Positions 17,483-29,282 of a stretch of DNA of 64,000 nt are shown here, one piece after another. The stretch's first letter is position 1, and every line of letters begins with the position of its first letter. Source of the DNA: Myxococcota bacterium (GTDB taxonomy: Bacteria; Myxococcota_A; Bradymonadia; UBA7976; UBA1532). A program made the translations under genes and the position numbers. Where the stretch lies: the NCBI GenBank assembly GCA_963169045.1, contig CAUJDF010000044.1:496001-560000 (forward strand). The letters run 5' to 3'. The notes below the pieces were generated by a model. It made no database searches. It was not told the DNA's origin and saw only the letters and a program-made list of their open reading frames with translations.

Positions 17483-18148
17483 CTACACGAACCAGTCGAA
17501 GGGGTCGCTCTCGGCGTGAATCGGGCTCCGCTCGAGGCCGGCCAGGATCAGGTGCAGCCAGAGCACCAGATCGTGGTCGGTGCACGGACGACAGCCGATG
17601 GCCAGGCCGTCGCCGCGTCGCGCCACCACCCGACCGTCGAGCGTCACCGCGGCGCCGTCGCCGAGGCGCACGGAGACCTCGACCGCCGTGCCCGGCGCGA
17701 GCTCCGGGGCCGGCGCCAGCCACAGCCCGTAGAGCGATACGTCCCGCGCCCGCGCCGGCGCTGCCCCGACGCGCGCGGCCAGGTCGACACGGACTCGCGG
17801 CTGGCGGCGCAGATTTCGCGGTTCGTTGGCGACCTCGGCGATGTGATGCGCCAGCTCGTCGGCTGGCGGTCCGACGACGAGGCGCATGGCGTCTGCGGGC
17901 AGCGCCTCGTCCTCTTCGGCAAGCGCCAGCACCGGCAGGGCGGACAGGTGCGGGCGAGCCAACAGCGCCGCGCCAGCGGGATCCGCCGCATCGACGAGCA
18001 CAAGGCCGCGGCCGTCGTACGTGGCCTCCGCAAGCGCCTCGATCCGATCATGCGTGGACGTCGTGACTTCGAGCCCCGTGGCGCGGAGCGCGCTCGAGAG
18101 GCCGGGCGCGCGCGCAAGGCAGCCGACGACGCGGACGACGGGCTTCAC
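17483..18148 (-). CDS. PilZ-domain protein with N-terminal receiver-like region
   Basis: 221 aa from a GTG start that overlaps the MinD-like stop (GTGA). The C-terminal half has the c-di-GMP-binding PilZ signature: RNLRRQPRVRVD (RxxxR-type) and ARDVSLYGLWLAP (DxSxxG), followed by GTAVEVSVRL and DGRVVARRGDGLAIGC. The N-terminal 110 residues (VVGCLARAPGLSSALRATG, LVLVDAADPAG, LPVLALAEEDEALPADAM) look like a degenerate response-regulator receiver fold. Coupling to the upstream ATPase gene suggests c-di-GMP input to that ATPase; this is inference. Confidence 0.8.
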   Translation of the reverse strand: MKPVVRVVGCLARAPGLSSALRATGLEVTTSTHDRIEALAEATYDGRGLVLVDAADPAGAALLARPHLSALPVLALAEEDEALPADAMRLVVGPPADELAHHIAEVANEPRNLRRQPRVRVDLAARVGAAPARARDVSLYGLWLAPAPELAPGTAVEVSVRLGDGAAVTLDGRVVARRGDGLAIGCRPCTDHDLVLWLHLILAGLERSPIHAESDPFDWFV

Positions 18149-21100
18149 GCCGCCGCTCCGGCTCGCGCGGAGCGGACCGACCACTGCGCGAGGGCGATCG
18201 GACCTCCGCGACGGACGCGGCCGACTGCCTCGGCGTGGAGCATGGCCACCCGGCGGGCCACGATGTCGGGCGCGAGCGCCAGTCCGTCCGGACCGAACAG
18301 GTCGCGGTAGGGCGCATCGACGTGGGCGAGCAGCTGGCCGTCGCGCCAGGCGCTGCAGCGTACGACCGCCGCCGTCGGGGCGAGGTCCCAGGTCTGCACG
18401 TGGATCGGCCCCTCCGGCGACTGCACGAGCTCGTCCAGTCCGGCGACGACATGTCCCGGCGGATCCGGCAGCGGTTGTGTGTCGACGCCGAGCCGTGCCG
18501 GCAGCGGCGTGCGCTCCCCGCCGATCTGCAGTTCGGACCACGGATCGAGCTCCGCCGGGAGCGATGCCGCGCGTGGCGGTCCGGCGAGCGCCTCGCGCGC
18601 GAGCATCGCCAGGATGCGGCCGCCCAGCCCGCCGCTCGCCATGGGTGCGGGCGCGGTGCCAGGTGGGGCCGACGCTGCCGCCGAGTCTGCGGGCGTCGGA
18701 GGGCTCGTGCGTGACGGTGGCCCCGCTTCGGCATCGAGCTGCGCCCAGAGCTCGTCCATCTCGACCGGCGCCGGGAAGCCCGACGTCGATGGGATGTCCG
18801 CGAATGGTGACTCCGGACCGCCGTCGATCACCTCGGCGATCGCGTCGACGGCGGCGTCCAGCTCATCGGGAGAGGGCGCCTGCGCCCACAACGGCTCATC
18901 GTCCGCGGCGGCGTCCTCGAGAGGCCCCAGATCCCAATCGTCCTCGCCGGATGCGCCCTCGTCCGGTCCGTCACTCTCTCCGGCGGACGCGCTGGGCGAC
19001 TCCGCTCCGACGTCAGCATCCCCGCGCGTGACGTCGCTCGGCGCGTCCGGCTCTGCACCCTCGAGGGAGGCGTCATCGTCAGACGGTCCTCCGGCGCCGA
19101 CGGCGGCCTCTGCGGGCGTCCCCTCGTGCGCGACCGCATGGTCCGACGGCAGCGCCATCTCTTCGGCGCGGGTGGGGTGCAGCTCGTCGTCCCCGTGGGT
19201 CGCAGGCACCTCCGGCTCGCCGACCGAAGTGCATGGCGCTTCGTCGGCCGCGCTCGCGACCGGCGTCGCATCCGCGGCGCTCGGCACCGACGCGGCCGGA
19301 CCGACCGACCAGACCGGCTCGGCGTAGGGCTCGAACGCCGGCGCCGACGCCCAGGTCGCCGCTTCGAACGAGGGCACGGCGGAGGCGGCGCGCGCATCTC
19401 CGGCGCTGCCAGAGGATTCCTCGGCGTCAAGCGCCGGCGGCGTTCCGGCGTCCGCGGCGTCGCTCTCCTCGCCCGTGGCGTCGCCGATCTCGACGAGCCC
19501 GAACGAAGGATCCGCCCCCACCTGCGCCGACCAGGTGAGGCCGGCGGCCTCGTCGGACGCCGCATCCGCCCCTTCCCATGACGTCGCCGAAGACGATCCG
19601 AACGCATCGGCCTCCTGCGGCTCGTGAACAACGCCAGCCTCGGTCTCGCCGACGCTGGAATGTGCGGCGGCGATGTCGCCATCAGCGGGAGCGACCTCTC
19701 CGGACCACGCGAGCAGCTCATCGACCGCCCGCTCCAGATCGGCCACGATCTCGTCCGGGGCGGGGGCATCGGTCCACACGGACACGTCGTCGTCCGGCGC
19801 GGCGGCGTCTGCGAGTGGACCGTCTACGCTCCGTGAGGTCGCGTCGTCACCGCCAGCGGGCGAGTCCGCGCCTGCCCCGTCACCGAACGCCGTGGAGGCG
19901 ACGGTCTCCGCCTCGCAGGGCCCATCACCGGTCCAGGCGGCTGCGTCGTCTGCGCCGGCGGAGGCTGGCTCGTCAGTCCATCCGATCGCGTCTCCCGCGC
20001 CGGCGTCGGCGGCGTCGCCGGTGTTCGTTGCGCCGGTGTCCGCTGCATCGACGCCCCAGGCGACAGTGCCCTCGGCGCCAGATTCCAGCGCCTCTTCCGT
20101 CCAGGCGGCGACGCTCCTGGCGCTCGCCTCGAACGCCTCGTCAGTCCACGCGGCGACGTCCGCCGCGCCGGCCTCGGCCGCCTCGTTCGTCCAGGCGGCG
20201 ACCGCCTCTGCGCCGGCTTCGGCCGCCTCGTCCGTCCACGCGGCGACGTCCGCTGCGCCGGCCTCGGCCGCCCCGTCCGTCCACGCGGCGACGTCCGCTG
20301 CGCCGGCCTCAGCCGCCTCGTCCGTCCACGCGGCGACGTCCTCTGCCCCGGCCTCCGCCGCCTCCGCCGTCCAGGCGCCGGCGTCCTCTCCGCCGGCCTC
20401 GGCCGCCTCGTCCGTCCACGCGGCGACGTCCTCCGCCCCGGCCTCCGCCGCCTCGTCCGTCCACGCGGCGACGTCCTCTGCCCCGGCCTCGGCCGCCGCC
20501 GTCCAGGCGCCGACATCGTCTGCGCAGGCCTCGGCCGCCTCGTCCGTCCACGCGCCGACGTTTTCAGCGCCGGCCTCCGCCGCCTCGTCCATCCACGCGT
20601 CCGCGCCCTCTCCGCCGGCCTCGGCCGCCTCGTTCGACCACGTGCCGGCGTCCTCTGCGCCGGCCTCCGCCACCTCGTCCGTCCATGCGTCGACCGCCTC
20701 TGCGCCGGCCTCCGCCGCCTCGTCCATCCACGCGTCCGCGCCCTCTGCGTCCGCGTCGGCCACCCCGTCCGTTCCGGTGGGGGCTTCTCGGGCGCCGTCG
20801 TCGCTCCCATCGGGCGGGTCGTCGGCGAGCGGCTCGGCCATGGACGAGGCCACGCCCGGCCACGCGGGCAGCTCCTCGTCGAGCGACGGCACGCTCCGGT
20901 CCTCCCCGAGGGAGGCGAAGGCCGCCCAGGCGGACTCGCCCGTCGCATCGAACCCCGGCAGTGAGCTGTCGGCCCCACCAGCGTCGCCGCTCGTTCCCGA
21001 CGCTTGGACGTCCGTCGGCGTCGGCGCCGATGCGGCCTCGCCTGCCTGCGGCTCGACGGCGCCGTCACACGCGGCGACCGCGTCCCCGCATGCCGCCGAC

Positions 21101-22653
21101 GGCTCGAACTCACGGTTCGTCGCATCCTCGGCCGGCGCCGACTCGGCGGCCGATGTGGCCGAGGACGCCGTCTGCCGCGGCTTCTCACCGAAGATCGCCG
21201 ACGGCCAATCGTCGGCTGTGTCGACATCCTCGCCATCCGGAGGCTCGAGCGCGGGCGAAAGCGAAGCGGCGCCCTCCTCCTCGCGGCTCACCGCTGGTGA
21301 CGCCGGTTCCGCCGACACGTCGAACGCCCCCCAGCCGGGCGCGGCCTCCGCGGCCTCGTCGCCCGACGGCGGGAGCGACTCCTCGGATCGGGCGGCCACC
21401 GTCGTGCGCTCTTCCGCGCCCCAGTCGGGATCGGACGGCGCCGGCTCTCGGTCATCGCGGAAGAGCGACGGCGTGAGCACGGTCGCCTCCGCCCAGCCAT
21501 CATCGGCGTCCCGCGCGGGTGGGGCGCAGGCGGGCGACTGCCCTTCGTCGCTCCCGGCTGCCGGCGAAGTCGGCTCCGGCGTCGACTCCGCACGGCGGCC
21601 GACGCCAGCCTGCCGCAGCGCCTCCGCCATGGACGTCGGCGCCTCGGTCGCCAGCGAGGGCGCCGGTCGGGGCGCCGCCTCCGCCTCCTCGATGGCGCTG
21701 ACGTCCGCGAATTCCGGCGCGGCCGTCACCGCCTCCGGACGCGCCGCGCGCTGGGAAGTCAGAAGGCGATCCACGAGGCCTTCGATCGCCGCGGCGAACC
21801 CGCTGGCGGCGACATCCCTCAGCACCGGACGCATCCGCCGAACCGCCAGCGCGACCTCCGGGTCGGCGGGCAGCGAGCCGAGCAGCTCGAGGTCGTAGTC
21901 GAGATAGCGTCGGCAGACCACGCCGAGCGCGCCCACCACCCTCTTCACGTCGCGAGGCCCGGCCTGATTCACCACCAGGCCGGCACGGAAGTCGGACAGG
22001 AGGCCGCGGGCGACGGCGGCTGCCGCCGGGTCGTTCGCGTCGAGCGCGGCGAGCAGCGATCTCATGGTGTCCAGGTCGCCCGCCGCCCGCGGGTGCACCG
22101 CACGCTGCACGAAGGCGCGGCTCTCGGGAAACGCCACGAGGGCCCGCTCGACCGAGCGGTACAGCGACGCCTTCACGAACGCATACGCGTTCTGGATCGA
22201 CGTCGGCTCGGGGCCGGTGACGACGACGCCCTCGGCGGCGAGGTTGAAGAAGTCGAGCGTGTTGTAGTGGGTGCCGGCGCCGAGATCGATCAGGATGTGG
22301 TCCGCGTCGAGCAGCGCGAGGGCGCGCGCGAGACGCACCCTCTCCGTCGGCCGCGGGTGCGCGGCGCGCAGGATGGCGGCGGCGCCGCTGACGATGCGCA
22401 GTCCGTCGACCTCGGTGGGCAGACAGACCTCGTCGAGCGTCGTCGCGCGCCCGGTGAAGAAGTCGTCGAGCGTCCGCTCGGGATGGAGGACACCAACCAG
22501 CGTGTGCAGGTTGGCCGCGCCGAGATCCGCGTCGAGCGCGACGACGCGCCGGCCGCGGCGCGCGAGCACCGTCCCGACGGAGGCGCAGACGAGCGACTTG
22601 CCGACCCCACCTTTGCCGCCGCCGAAGGCCCAGATGCGCGCGCTCGCCGCCAT
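18145..22653 (-). CDS. MinD/FlhG-like ATPase with roughly 1200-residue acidic repeat tail
   Basis: 1502 aa. Residues 1-303 are a MinD/ParA-type ATPase with the deviant Walker A GGGKGGVGKS (11-20), DADLGAANLH (41-50), Walker B HILIDLGAG (119-127) and the FlhG-like TGPEPTSIQNAYAFVKASLYR. Such ATPases position flagella, septa or other polar machines. From about 304 to 1300 the protein is acidic and low in complexity, including sixteen 15-residue tandem repeats (consensus AAWTDEAAEAGAEDV, residues 640-878). A compact C-terminal region, about 1380-1502, resumes ordered sequence (IHVQTWDLAPTAAVV, DIVARRVAMLHAEAVGRV). No amphipathic C-terminal membrane helix is evident. The start at 22653 directly precedes the ATPase domain; longer starts add an unlikely extension. 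It overlaps the PilZ gene start. Confidence 0.85.
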   Translation of the reverse strand: MAASARIWAFGGGKGGVGKSLVCASVGTVLARRGRRVVALDADLGAANLHTLVGVLHPERTLDDFFTGRATTLDEVCLPTEVDGLRIVSGAAAILRAAHPRPTERVRLARALALLDADHILIDLGAGTHYNTLDFFNLAAEGVVVTGPEPTSIQNAYAFVKASLYRSVERALVAFPESRAFVQRAVHPRAAGDLDTMRSLLAALDANDPAAAAVARGLLSDFRAGLVVNQAGPRDVKRVVGALGVVCRRYLDYDLELLGSLPADPEVALAVRRMRPVLRDVAASGFAAAIEGLVDRLLTSQRAARPEAVTAAPEFADVSAIEEAEAAPRPAPSLATEAPTSMAEALRQAGVGRRAESTPEPTSPAAGSDEGQSPACAPPARDADDGWAEATVLTPSLFRDDREPAPSDPDWGAEERTTVAARSEESLPPSGDEAAEAAPGWGAFDVSAEPASPAVSREEEGAASLSPALEPPDGEDVDTADDWPSAIFGEKPRQTASSATSAAESAPAEDATNREFEPSAACGDAVAACDGAVEPQAGEAASAPTPTDVQASGTSGDAGGADSSLPGFDATGESAWAAFASLGEDRSVPSLDEELPAWPGVASSMAEPLADDPPDGSDDGAREAPTGTDGVADADAEGADAWMDEAAEAGAEAVDAWTDEVAEAGAEDAGTWSNEAAEAGGEGADAWMDEAAEAGAENVGAWTDEAAEACADDVGAWTAAAEAGAEDVAAWTDEAAEAGAEDVAAWTDEAAEAGGEDAGAWTAEAAEAGAEDVAAWTDEAAEAGAADVAAWTDGAAEAGAADVAAWTDEAAEAGAEAVAAWTNEAAEAGAADVAAWTDEAFEASARSVAAWTEEALESGAEGTVAWGVDAADTGATNTGDAADAGAGDAIGWTDEPASAGADDAAAWTGDGPCEAETVASTAFGDGAGADSPAGGDDATSRSVDGPLADAAAPDDDVSVWTDAPAPDEIVADLERAVDELLAWSGEVAPADGDIAAAHSSVGETEAGVVHEPQEADAFGSSSATSWEGADAASDEAAGLTWSAQVGADPSFGLVEIGDATGEESDAADAGTPPALDAEESSGSAGDARAASAVPSFEAATWASAPAFEPYAEPVWSVGPAASVPSAADATPVASAADEAPCTSVGEPEVPATHGDDELHPTRAEEMALPSDHAVAHEGTPAEAAVGAGGPSDDDASLEGAEPDAPSDVTRGDADVGAESPSASAGESDGPDEGASGEDDWDLGPLEDAAADDEPLWAQAPSPDELDAAVDAIAEVIDGGPESPFADIPSTSGFPAPVEMDELWAQLDAEAGPPSRTSPPTPADSAAASAPPGTAPAPMASGGLGGRILAMLAREALAGPPRAASLPAELDPWSELQIGGERTPLPARLGVDTQPLPDPPGHVVAGLDELVQSPEGPIHVQTWDLAPTAAVVRCSAWRDGQLLAHVDAPYRDLFGPDGLALAPDIVARRVAMLHAEAVGRVRRGGPIALAQWSVRSARAGAAA
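20020..20736 (-). repeat. 45-bp in-frame tandem repeat array, 16 units
   Basis: Sixteen consecutive units encode variants of AAWTDEAAEAGAEDV. Fifteen are 45 bp, and the sixth has lost one codon (42 bp). Two more degenerate units continue down to about 19935. Each unit keeps a Trp at the third residue. Synonymous and non-synonymous variation is enough that the array is not a very recent expansion, though neighbouring units 7-13 are close to one another. Confidence 0.9.
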
Positions 22654-22706
22654 GCGCCCCCCGCCGTCTCCTGCCGTGGAACCCCGCCCGATGCGGGTCT
22701 CCACTG

Positions 22707-22734
22707 GATACACGGGGTGCCCCAGGCTGTCCAA
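22707..22734 (-). promoter_or_regulatory. Putative promoter of the MinD-like gene
   Basis: On the minus strand, TTGGAC (22734-22729), 16 nt, TGTATC (22712-22707). It lies about 55 nt upstream of the chosen start codon in the 100-bp gap after the barrel gene. Confidence 0.35.
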
Positions 22735-22753
22735 TCGGACGCCCCGAAGCGAC

Positions 22754-23512
22754 TCAGTTGCTGGTCTGGGGGAGCTGGGGGAAGTAGAAGGCGGCGCCGA
22801 TGGTCACGGCGAAGTTGTTGCTGATCTCGTCGCTGGCGGAGGTGTCCGTGCCGCCGCCCTCGTTGTTCTCGGTGACCGCGTTGATCGCGGACGAGTAGAT
22901 GTAGTCGCGCAGCGACAGGTTCACCGAGAACCAGTCGTTGATGAACGTACGCATCCCGATGCCCGCCACCGGCGCGAAGGAGAATCCTTCGACGTCCTTG
23001 GTGCCGGAGACCGAGGCGCCGCCGACGCCCAGCAACAGGTGCAGGTCGTAGTGGAGGACGTTGCGACCGAAGAGCGCGAACTTGCCGATCAGCGGCGAGT
23101 AGTAGACGTCGAGGGAGCCGAGCAGGCCGACGTTGGAGAAGGCTTCGTCCCCATCGACCTTCTCGGGCCGCTTGGACTTGACGTCGTCGGCGAGGCCGGT
23201 CGTGACCCCCAGGCCGCCGAACACGGTGGCACCGAGCGCCCAGCTCTCCGTGAAGTGGTACGTCAGCTGACCGCCGAGAAGGACGTTGCGCGAGAACGCG
23301 TCTCCCAGCGTGAAGCCCACCGCAGGCGCCGCCTCGAAGCGGCCACCGCGCAGCAGCACGCGCTTGCGCACCGCGTCGCCTTCCTCGAGCTTGTCGAGCG
23401 CGCTCTTCTTGTCGCCGGTGATGCCGCCAGCCGCGTGGGCCGACCCGGCCGCCGCGAGCAGGCTCGCAAGCACGAACGCCAGGCGCTGCATCCGGGAGGA
23501 CTCGTTTCGCAT
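22754..23512 (-). CDS. Outer-membrane beta-barrel protein, first of a pair
   Basis: 252 aa. A signal peptide (MQRLAFVLASLLAAAGSAHAA) follows a short N-terminal extension. A second ATG at 23491 is an alternative start, and neither start has a clear ribosome site. The mature part alternates polar and hydrophobic residues in barrel strands and resembles the myxobacterial outer-membrane beta-barrel domain family (LLGGQLTYHFTESWALGATVFGG, GKFALFGRNVLHYDLHLLLGVG, RTFINDWFSVNLSLRDYIY, FAVTIGAAFYFP). It lies 11 nt downstream of a paralogue with the same strand order. Such barrels occur with envelope or gliding machinery, but the role here is unknown. Confidence 0.75.
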   Translation of the reverse strand: MRNESSRMQRLAFVLASLLAAAGSAHAAGGITGDKKSALDKLEEGDAVRKRVLLRGGRFEAAPAVGFTLGDAFSRNVLLGGQLTYHFTESWALGATVFGGLGVTTGLADDVKSKRPEKVDGDEAFSNVGLLGSLDVYYSPLIGKFALFGRNVLHYDLHLLLGVGGASVSGTKDVEGFSFAPVAGIGMRTFINDWFSVNLSLRDYIYSSAINAVTENNEGGGTDTSASDEISNNFAVTIGAAFYFPQLPQTSN

Positions 23513-23523
23513 CGAGGGCTCGC

Positions 23524-24333
23524 TCACTTCAGCGTGGTGTACTCGAAGTCGGGCGGCAGGAAGAAGCCGACGCCCGCCGAGAAGACGAGGTTGTTCACCA
23601 GCTCGCTGCCCGAGGGGTAGCTCTCGTTGTAGATGGAGTCGCGCAGCTCGAAGCAGAGGTTGAACCAGCGGCTCATGAAGAACCGGTTGCCCACGCCGGC
23701 AGCCAGCGTCGGATGACCGTCGAGCTCCGTCTTGGTGTAGCCCGCGCCGAGCACGGCATAGATGTCCCAGGGGATGATCCAGGAATTGAACATGGCGAAC
23801 TTGCCGTACACGGGCACGTACTGGAACTGCACGCCCGCGTACCACTGGACCTGGGCCACCTCGGGGAAGAGCTCGTAGTCCTCGATGACCTTGTCGAACA
23901 GGTCGGACTCGGAGCCCAGCGAGTAGCCGCCGTAGACCCCGACGGCCATCACCTCGGTGATGTGATAGTTGAGGTTGCCGCCGGCGACGAACGACTGCAC
24001 CAGCGGATCGTTGATGTTCGTGCCCAGCAGCGGGCTGACCTCGACGCGCTGCCGACGCAGGAACGGCCTCCGCTGAATGACGCGGATCAGGTCGAGCTCG
24101 GCCTTGCGGTCGCGCTCGATCTCAGCGGCGGCCTTGTCGGTGTCGATCACGTCGAAGTTGAGGGAGTCGTCGCCCCCCGCCGGCGCGCCTTGCCCGTCGG
24201 CAGGCGGCTGCTGCGCGTCCCCTCCCTGCAGGTCTTCGGGAGAGAAGGTCATATCGGTGTCCTGCGCCTGCGCCAGACCGGCGGTCAGGACCACGCTCAG
24301 GACGACCAGCTTCGAGCAGACGCTCAGGCTCAT
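23524..24333 (-). CDS. Outer-membrane beta-barrel protein, second of a pair
   Basis: 269 aa with GGAGG 4 nt before the ATG at 24333. A signal peptide ending GLAQAQ is followed by a Pro/Gly/Gln-rich stretch and a charged helix (AAAEIERDRKAELDLIRVIQ). The barrel then shows the same landmarks as its neighbour: VAGGNLNYHITEVMAVGVYGGY, GKFAMFNSWIIPWDIYAVLGAGY, RFFMSRWFNLCFELRDSIY and LVFSAGVGFFLP. The pair probably arose by duplication. It follows ftsY by 87 nt on the same strand. Confidence 0.78.
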   Translation of the reverse strand: MSLSVCSKLVVLSVVLTAGLAQAQDTDMTFSPEDLQGGDAQQPPADGQGAPAGGDDSLNFDVIDTDKAAAEIERDRKAELDLIRVIQRRPFLRRQRVEVSPLLGTNINDPLVQSFVAGGNLNYHITEVMAVGVYGGYSLGSESDLFDKVIEDYELFPEVAQVQWYAGVQFQYVPVYGKFAMFNSWIIPWDIYAVLGAGYTKTELDGHPTLAAGVGNRFFMSRWFNLCFELRDSIYNESYPSGSELVNNLVFSAGVGFFLPPDFEYTTLK

Positions 24334-24420
24334 GTCCTCCGTCCCGCAGTAACAGGACTTCGGCGGTGTTATCACGCCCGGTGAGCGGCGGACAACAAAA
24401 AGGGGCCGAGGCCGCGCGGC

Positions 24421-25725
24421 TCAGGCGTCGGCGAAGAGCGCGTCGGCGAATGCGCGCGGATCGAACGAACGAAGGTCCTCGACCTTCTCGCCGATGCCGA
24501 CGTAGCGCACGGGCAGGCGCATCTCGTCGCAGATGCCGATGACCACGCCCCCCTTCGCCGTCCCGTCGAGCTTCGTGAGGATGATGCCGGTCACCTTCAC
24601 GGCCTGAGTGAACTCCTTCGCCTGGGCGATGGCGTTCTGACCGTTGGTGGCGTCGAGGACGAGCCAGACCTCGTGGGGCGCGTCGGGCACCGCTTTGCTC
24701 ATGACGCGGTGCACCTTCGACAGCTCGTCCATGAGCTCCTTGCGGGCGTGCAGGCGGCCGGCCGTGTCGCAGATGACCACGTCGAACCCCTCGTCGAGGC
24801 CCCGCTTGCAGCCTTCGAAGGCCACGCTGGCCGGATCCTGACCCTCGCGACCCCGCACCACCGGTACGCCGGCGCGTTCGCCCCAGACCTCGAGCTGCTC
24901 CACCGCCGCCGCGCGGAAGGTGTCGCCCGCCGCCAGCAGCACCTTGCGGCCCTCGGCGCGGAACTGACGCGCCAGCTTGCCGATCGTCGTCGTCTTCCCG
25001 GCGCCGTTCACGCCGACGACCATGATCACGAACGGCTTCTTCCGAGCGACGTCCACCGGCGGCGCCTCGACGGCCAGGATGGTGCCCACCTCGTGCTTCA
25101 GGTGGTCCCACACGCGCGCGGGATCTTTCAGGTCCTTCTTGCCGAGGTCCTGGTGCACCATCTCGACGAGCTTCTGGCTCGTGCGCACGCCGATGTCGGC
25201 GGTGAAGAGCGTCTCCTCGAGCTCCGCCAACAGGTCGTCGTCGATCGCCTTGGCGCTGCCGAACAGCTTGCCGAGGCGCTTCACGAAGCCGTCGTTGGTG
25301 CGCGCCAGCCCTTCGCGGAGGGTCTTGCCGGCGGCCTCCAGCGGCGCGGCGGGCGCAGGAGCCTTGGGTCGGGCGGGCTCAGGCGATGGCGGGCGCAGCT
25401 TCGGCTTCTCGGCCGGCGGCACCCGCACCTGCGCCTCTTGATCGGCGCCGGGGACGAGCACCTGCGGCGAGCGGAAGGTCTGCCGCGCCTGCGCGTCGAT
25501 CTCCGCCTGGGTCGGCGCCTTCTCGGAGGGCGGCGGCCCGGGTGGCGGCGCGGGCTCGTGCTTGCGCCGTCGGCCACCCCGCAGCCCCTGCACCACCAGG
25601 AACAGGATGAAGAGGGCGATCACGCCGTAGACGACATACTCGACCCACGGCGCGGCCGACGTCACAGGCGCGGGCGGGGCGTCGGTCTGGGCGACCGCGC
25701 CCTGGACCAGGATCTGTTCCAGCAT
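24421..25725 (-). CDS. ftsY: Signal recognition particle receptor FtsY
   Basis: 434 aa from the ATG at 25725, 11 nt after the smc stop. FtsY docks SRP-ribosome complexes at the inner membrane and hydrolyses GTP. The N-terminus has an uncommon real TM helix ([20 protein letters not shown]) and then a Pro/Ala/Glu-rich linker; in many bacteria this region is only amphipathic. The NG domain is complete: [54 protein letters not shown] and [12 protein letters not shown]. The smc-ftsY order is common in bacteria. Confidence 0.96.
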   Translation of the reverse strand: MLEQILVQGAVAQTDAPPAPVTSAAPWVEYVVYGVIALFILFLVVQGLRGGRRRKHEPAPPPGPPPSEKAPTQAEIDAQARQTFRSPQVLVPGADQEAQVRVPPAEKPKLRPPSPEPARPKAPAPAAPLEAAGKTLREGLARTNDGFVKRLGKLFGSAKAIDDDLLAELEETLFTADIGVRTSQKLVEMVHQDLGKKDLKDPARVWDHLKHEVGTILAVEAPPVDVARKKPFVIMVVGVNGAGKTTTIGKLARQFRAEGRKVLLAAGDTFRAAAVEQLEVWGERAGVPVVRGREGQDPASVAFEGCKRGLDEGFDVVICDTAGRLHARKELMDELSKVHRVMSKAVPDAPHEVWLVLDATNGQNAIAQAKEFTQAVKVTGIILTKLDGTAKGGVVIGICDEMRLPVRYVGIGEKVEDLRSFDPRAFADALFADA

Positions 25726-25736
25726 CCGGAGGCCCC

Positions 25737-29252
<3,516 letters not shown>

Positions 29253-29282
29253 CCGGGACCGGCGCGACGGGGCGGCGCGCGG

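Noticed and set aside
19673-21898. 741-aa Ser/Ala-rich open frame opposite the MinD tail
   Set aside because: The repeated AASSVHAATSSAPAS sequence is just the antisense reading of the 45-bp repeat. It has no ribosome site or signal peptide, and the minus-strand frame continues from a genuine ATPase domain.
24397-24420. Intrinsic terminator after ftsY (GC-rich run then TTTTTG on the minus strand)
   Set aside because: Only a 4-bp stem can be drawn with confidence, too weak to call.
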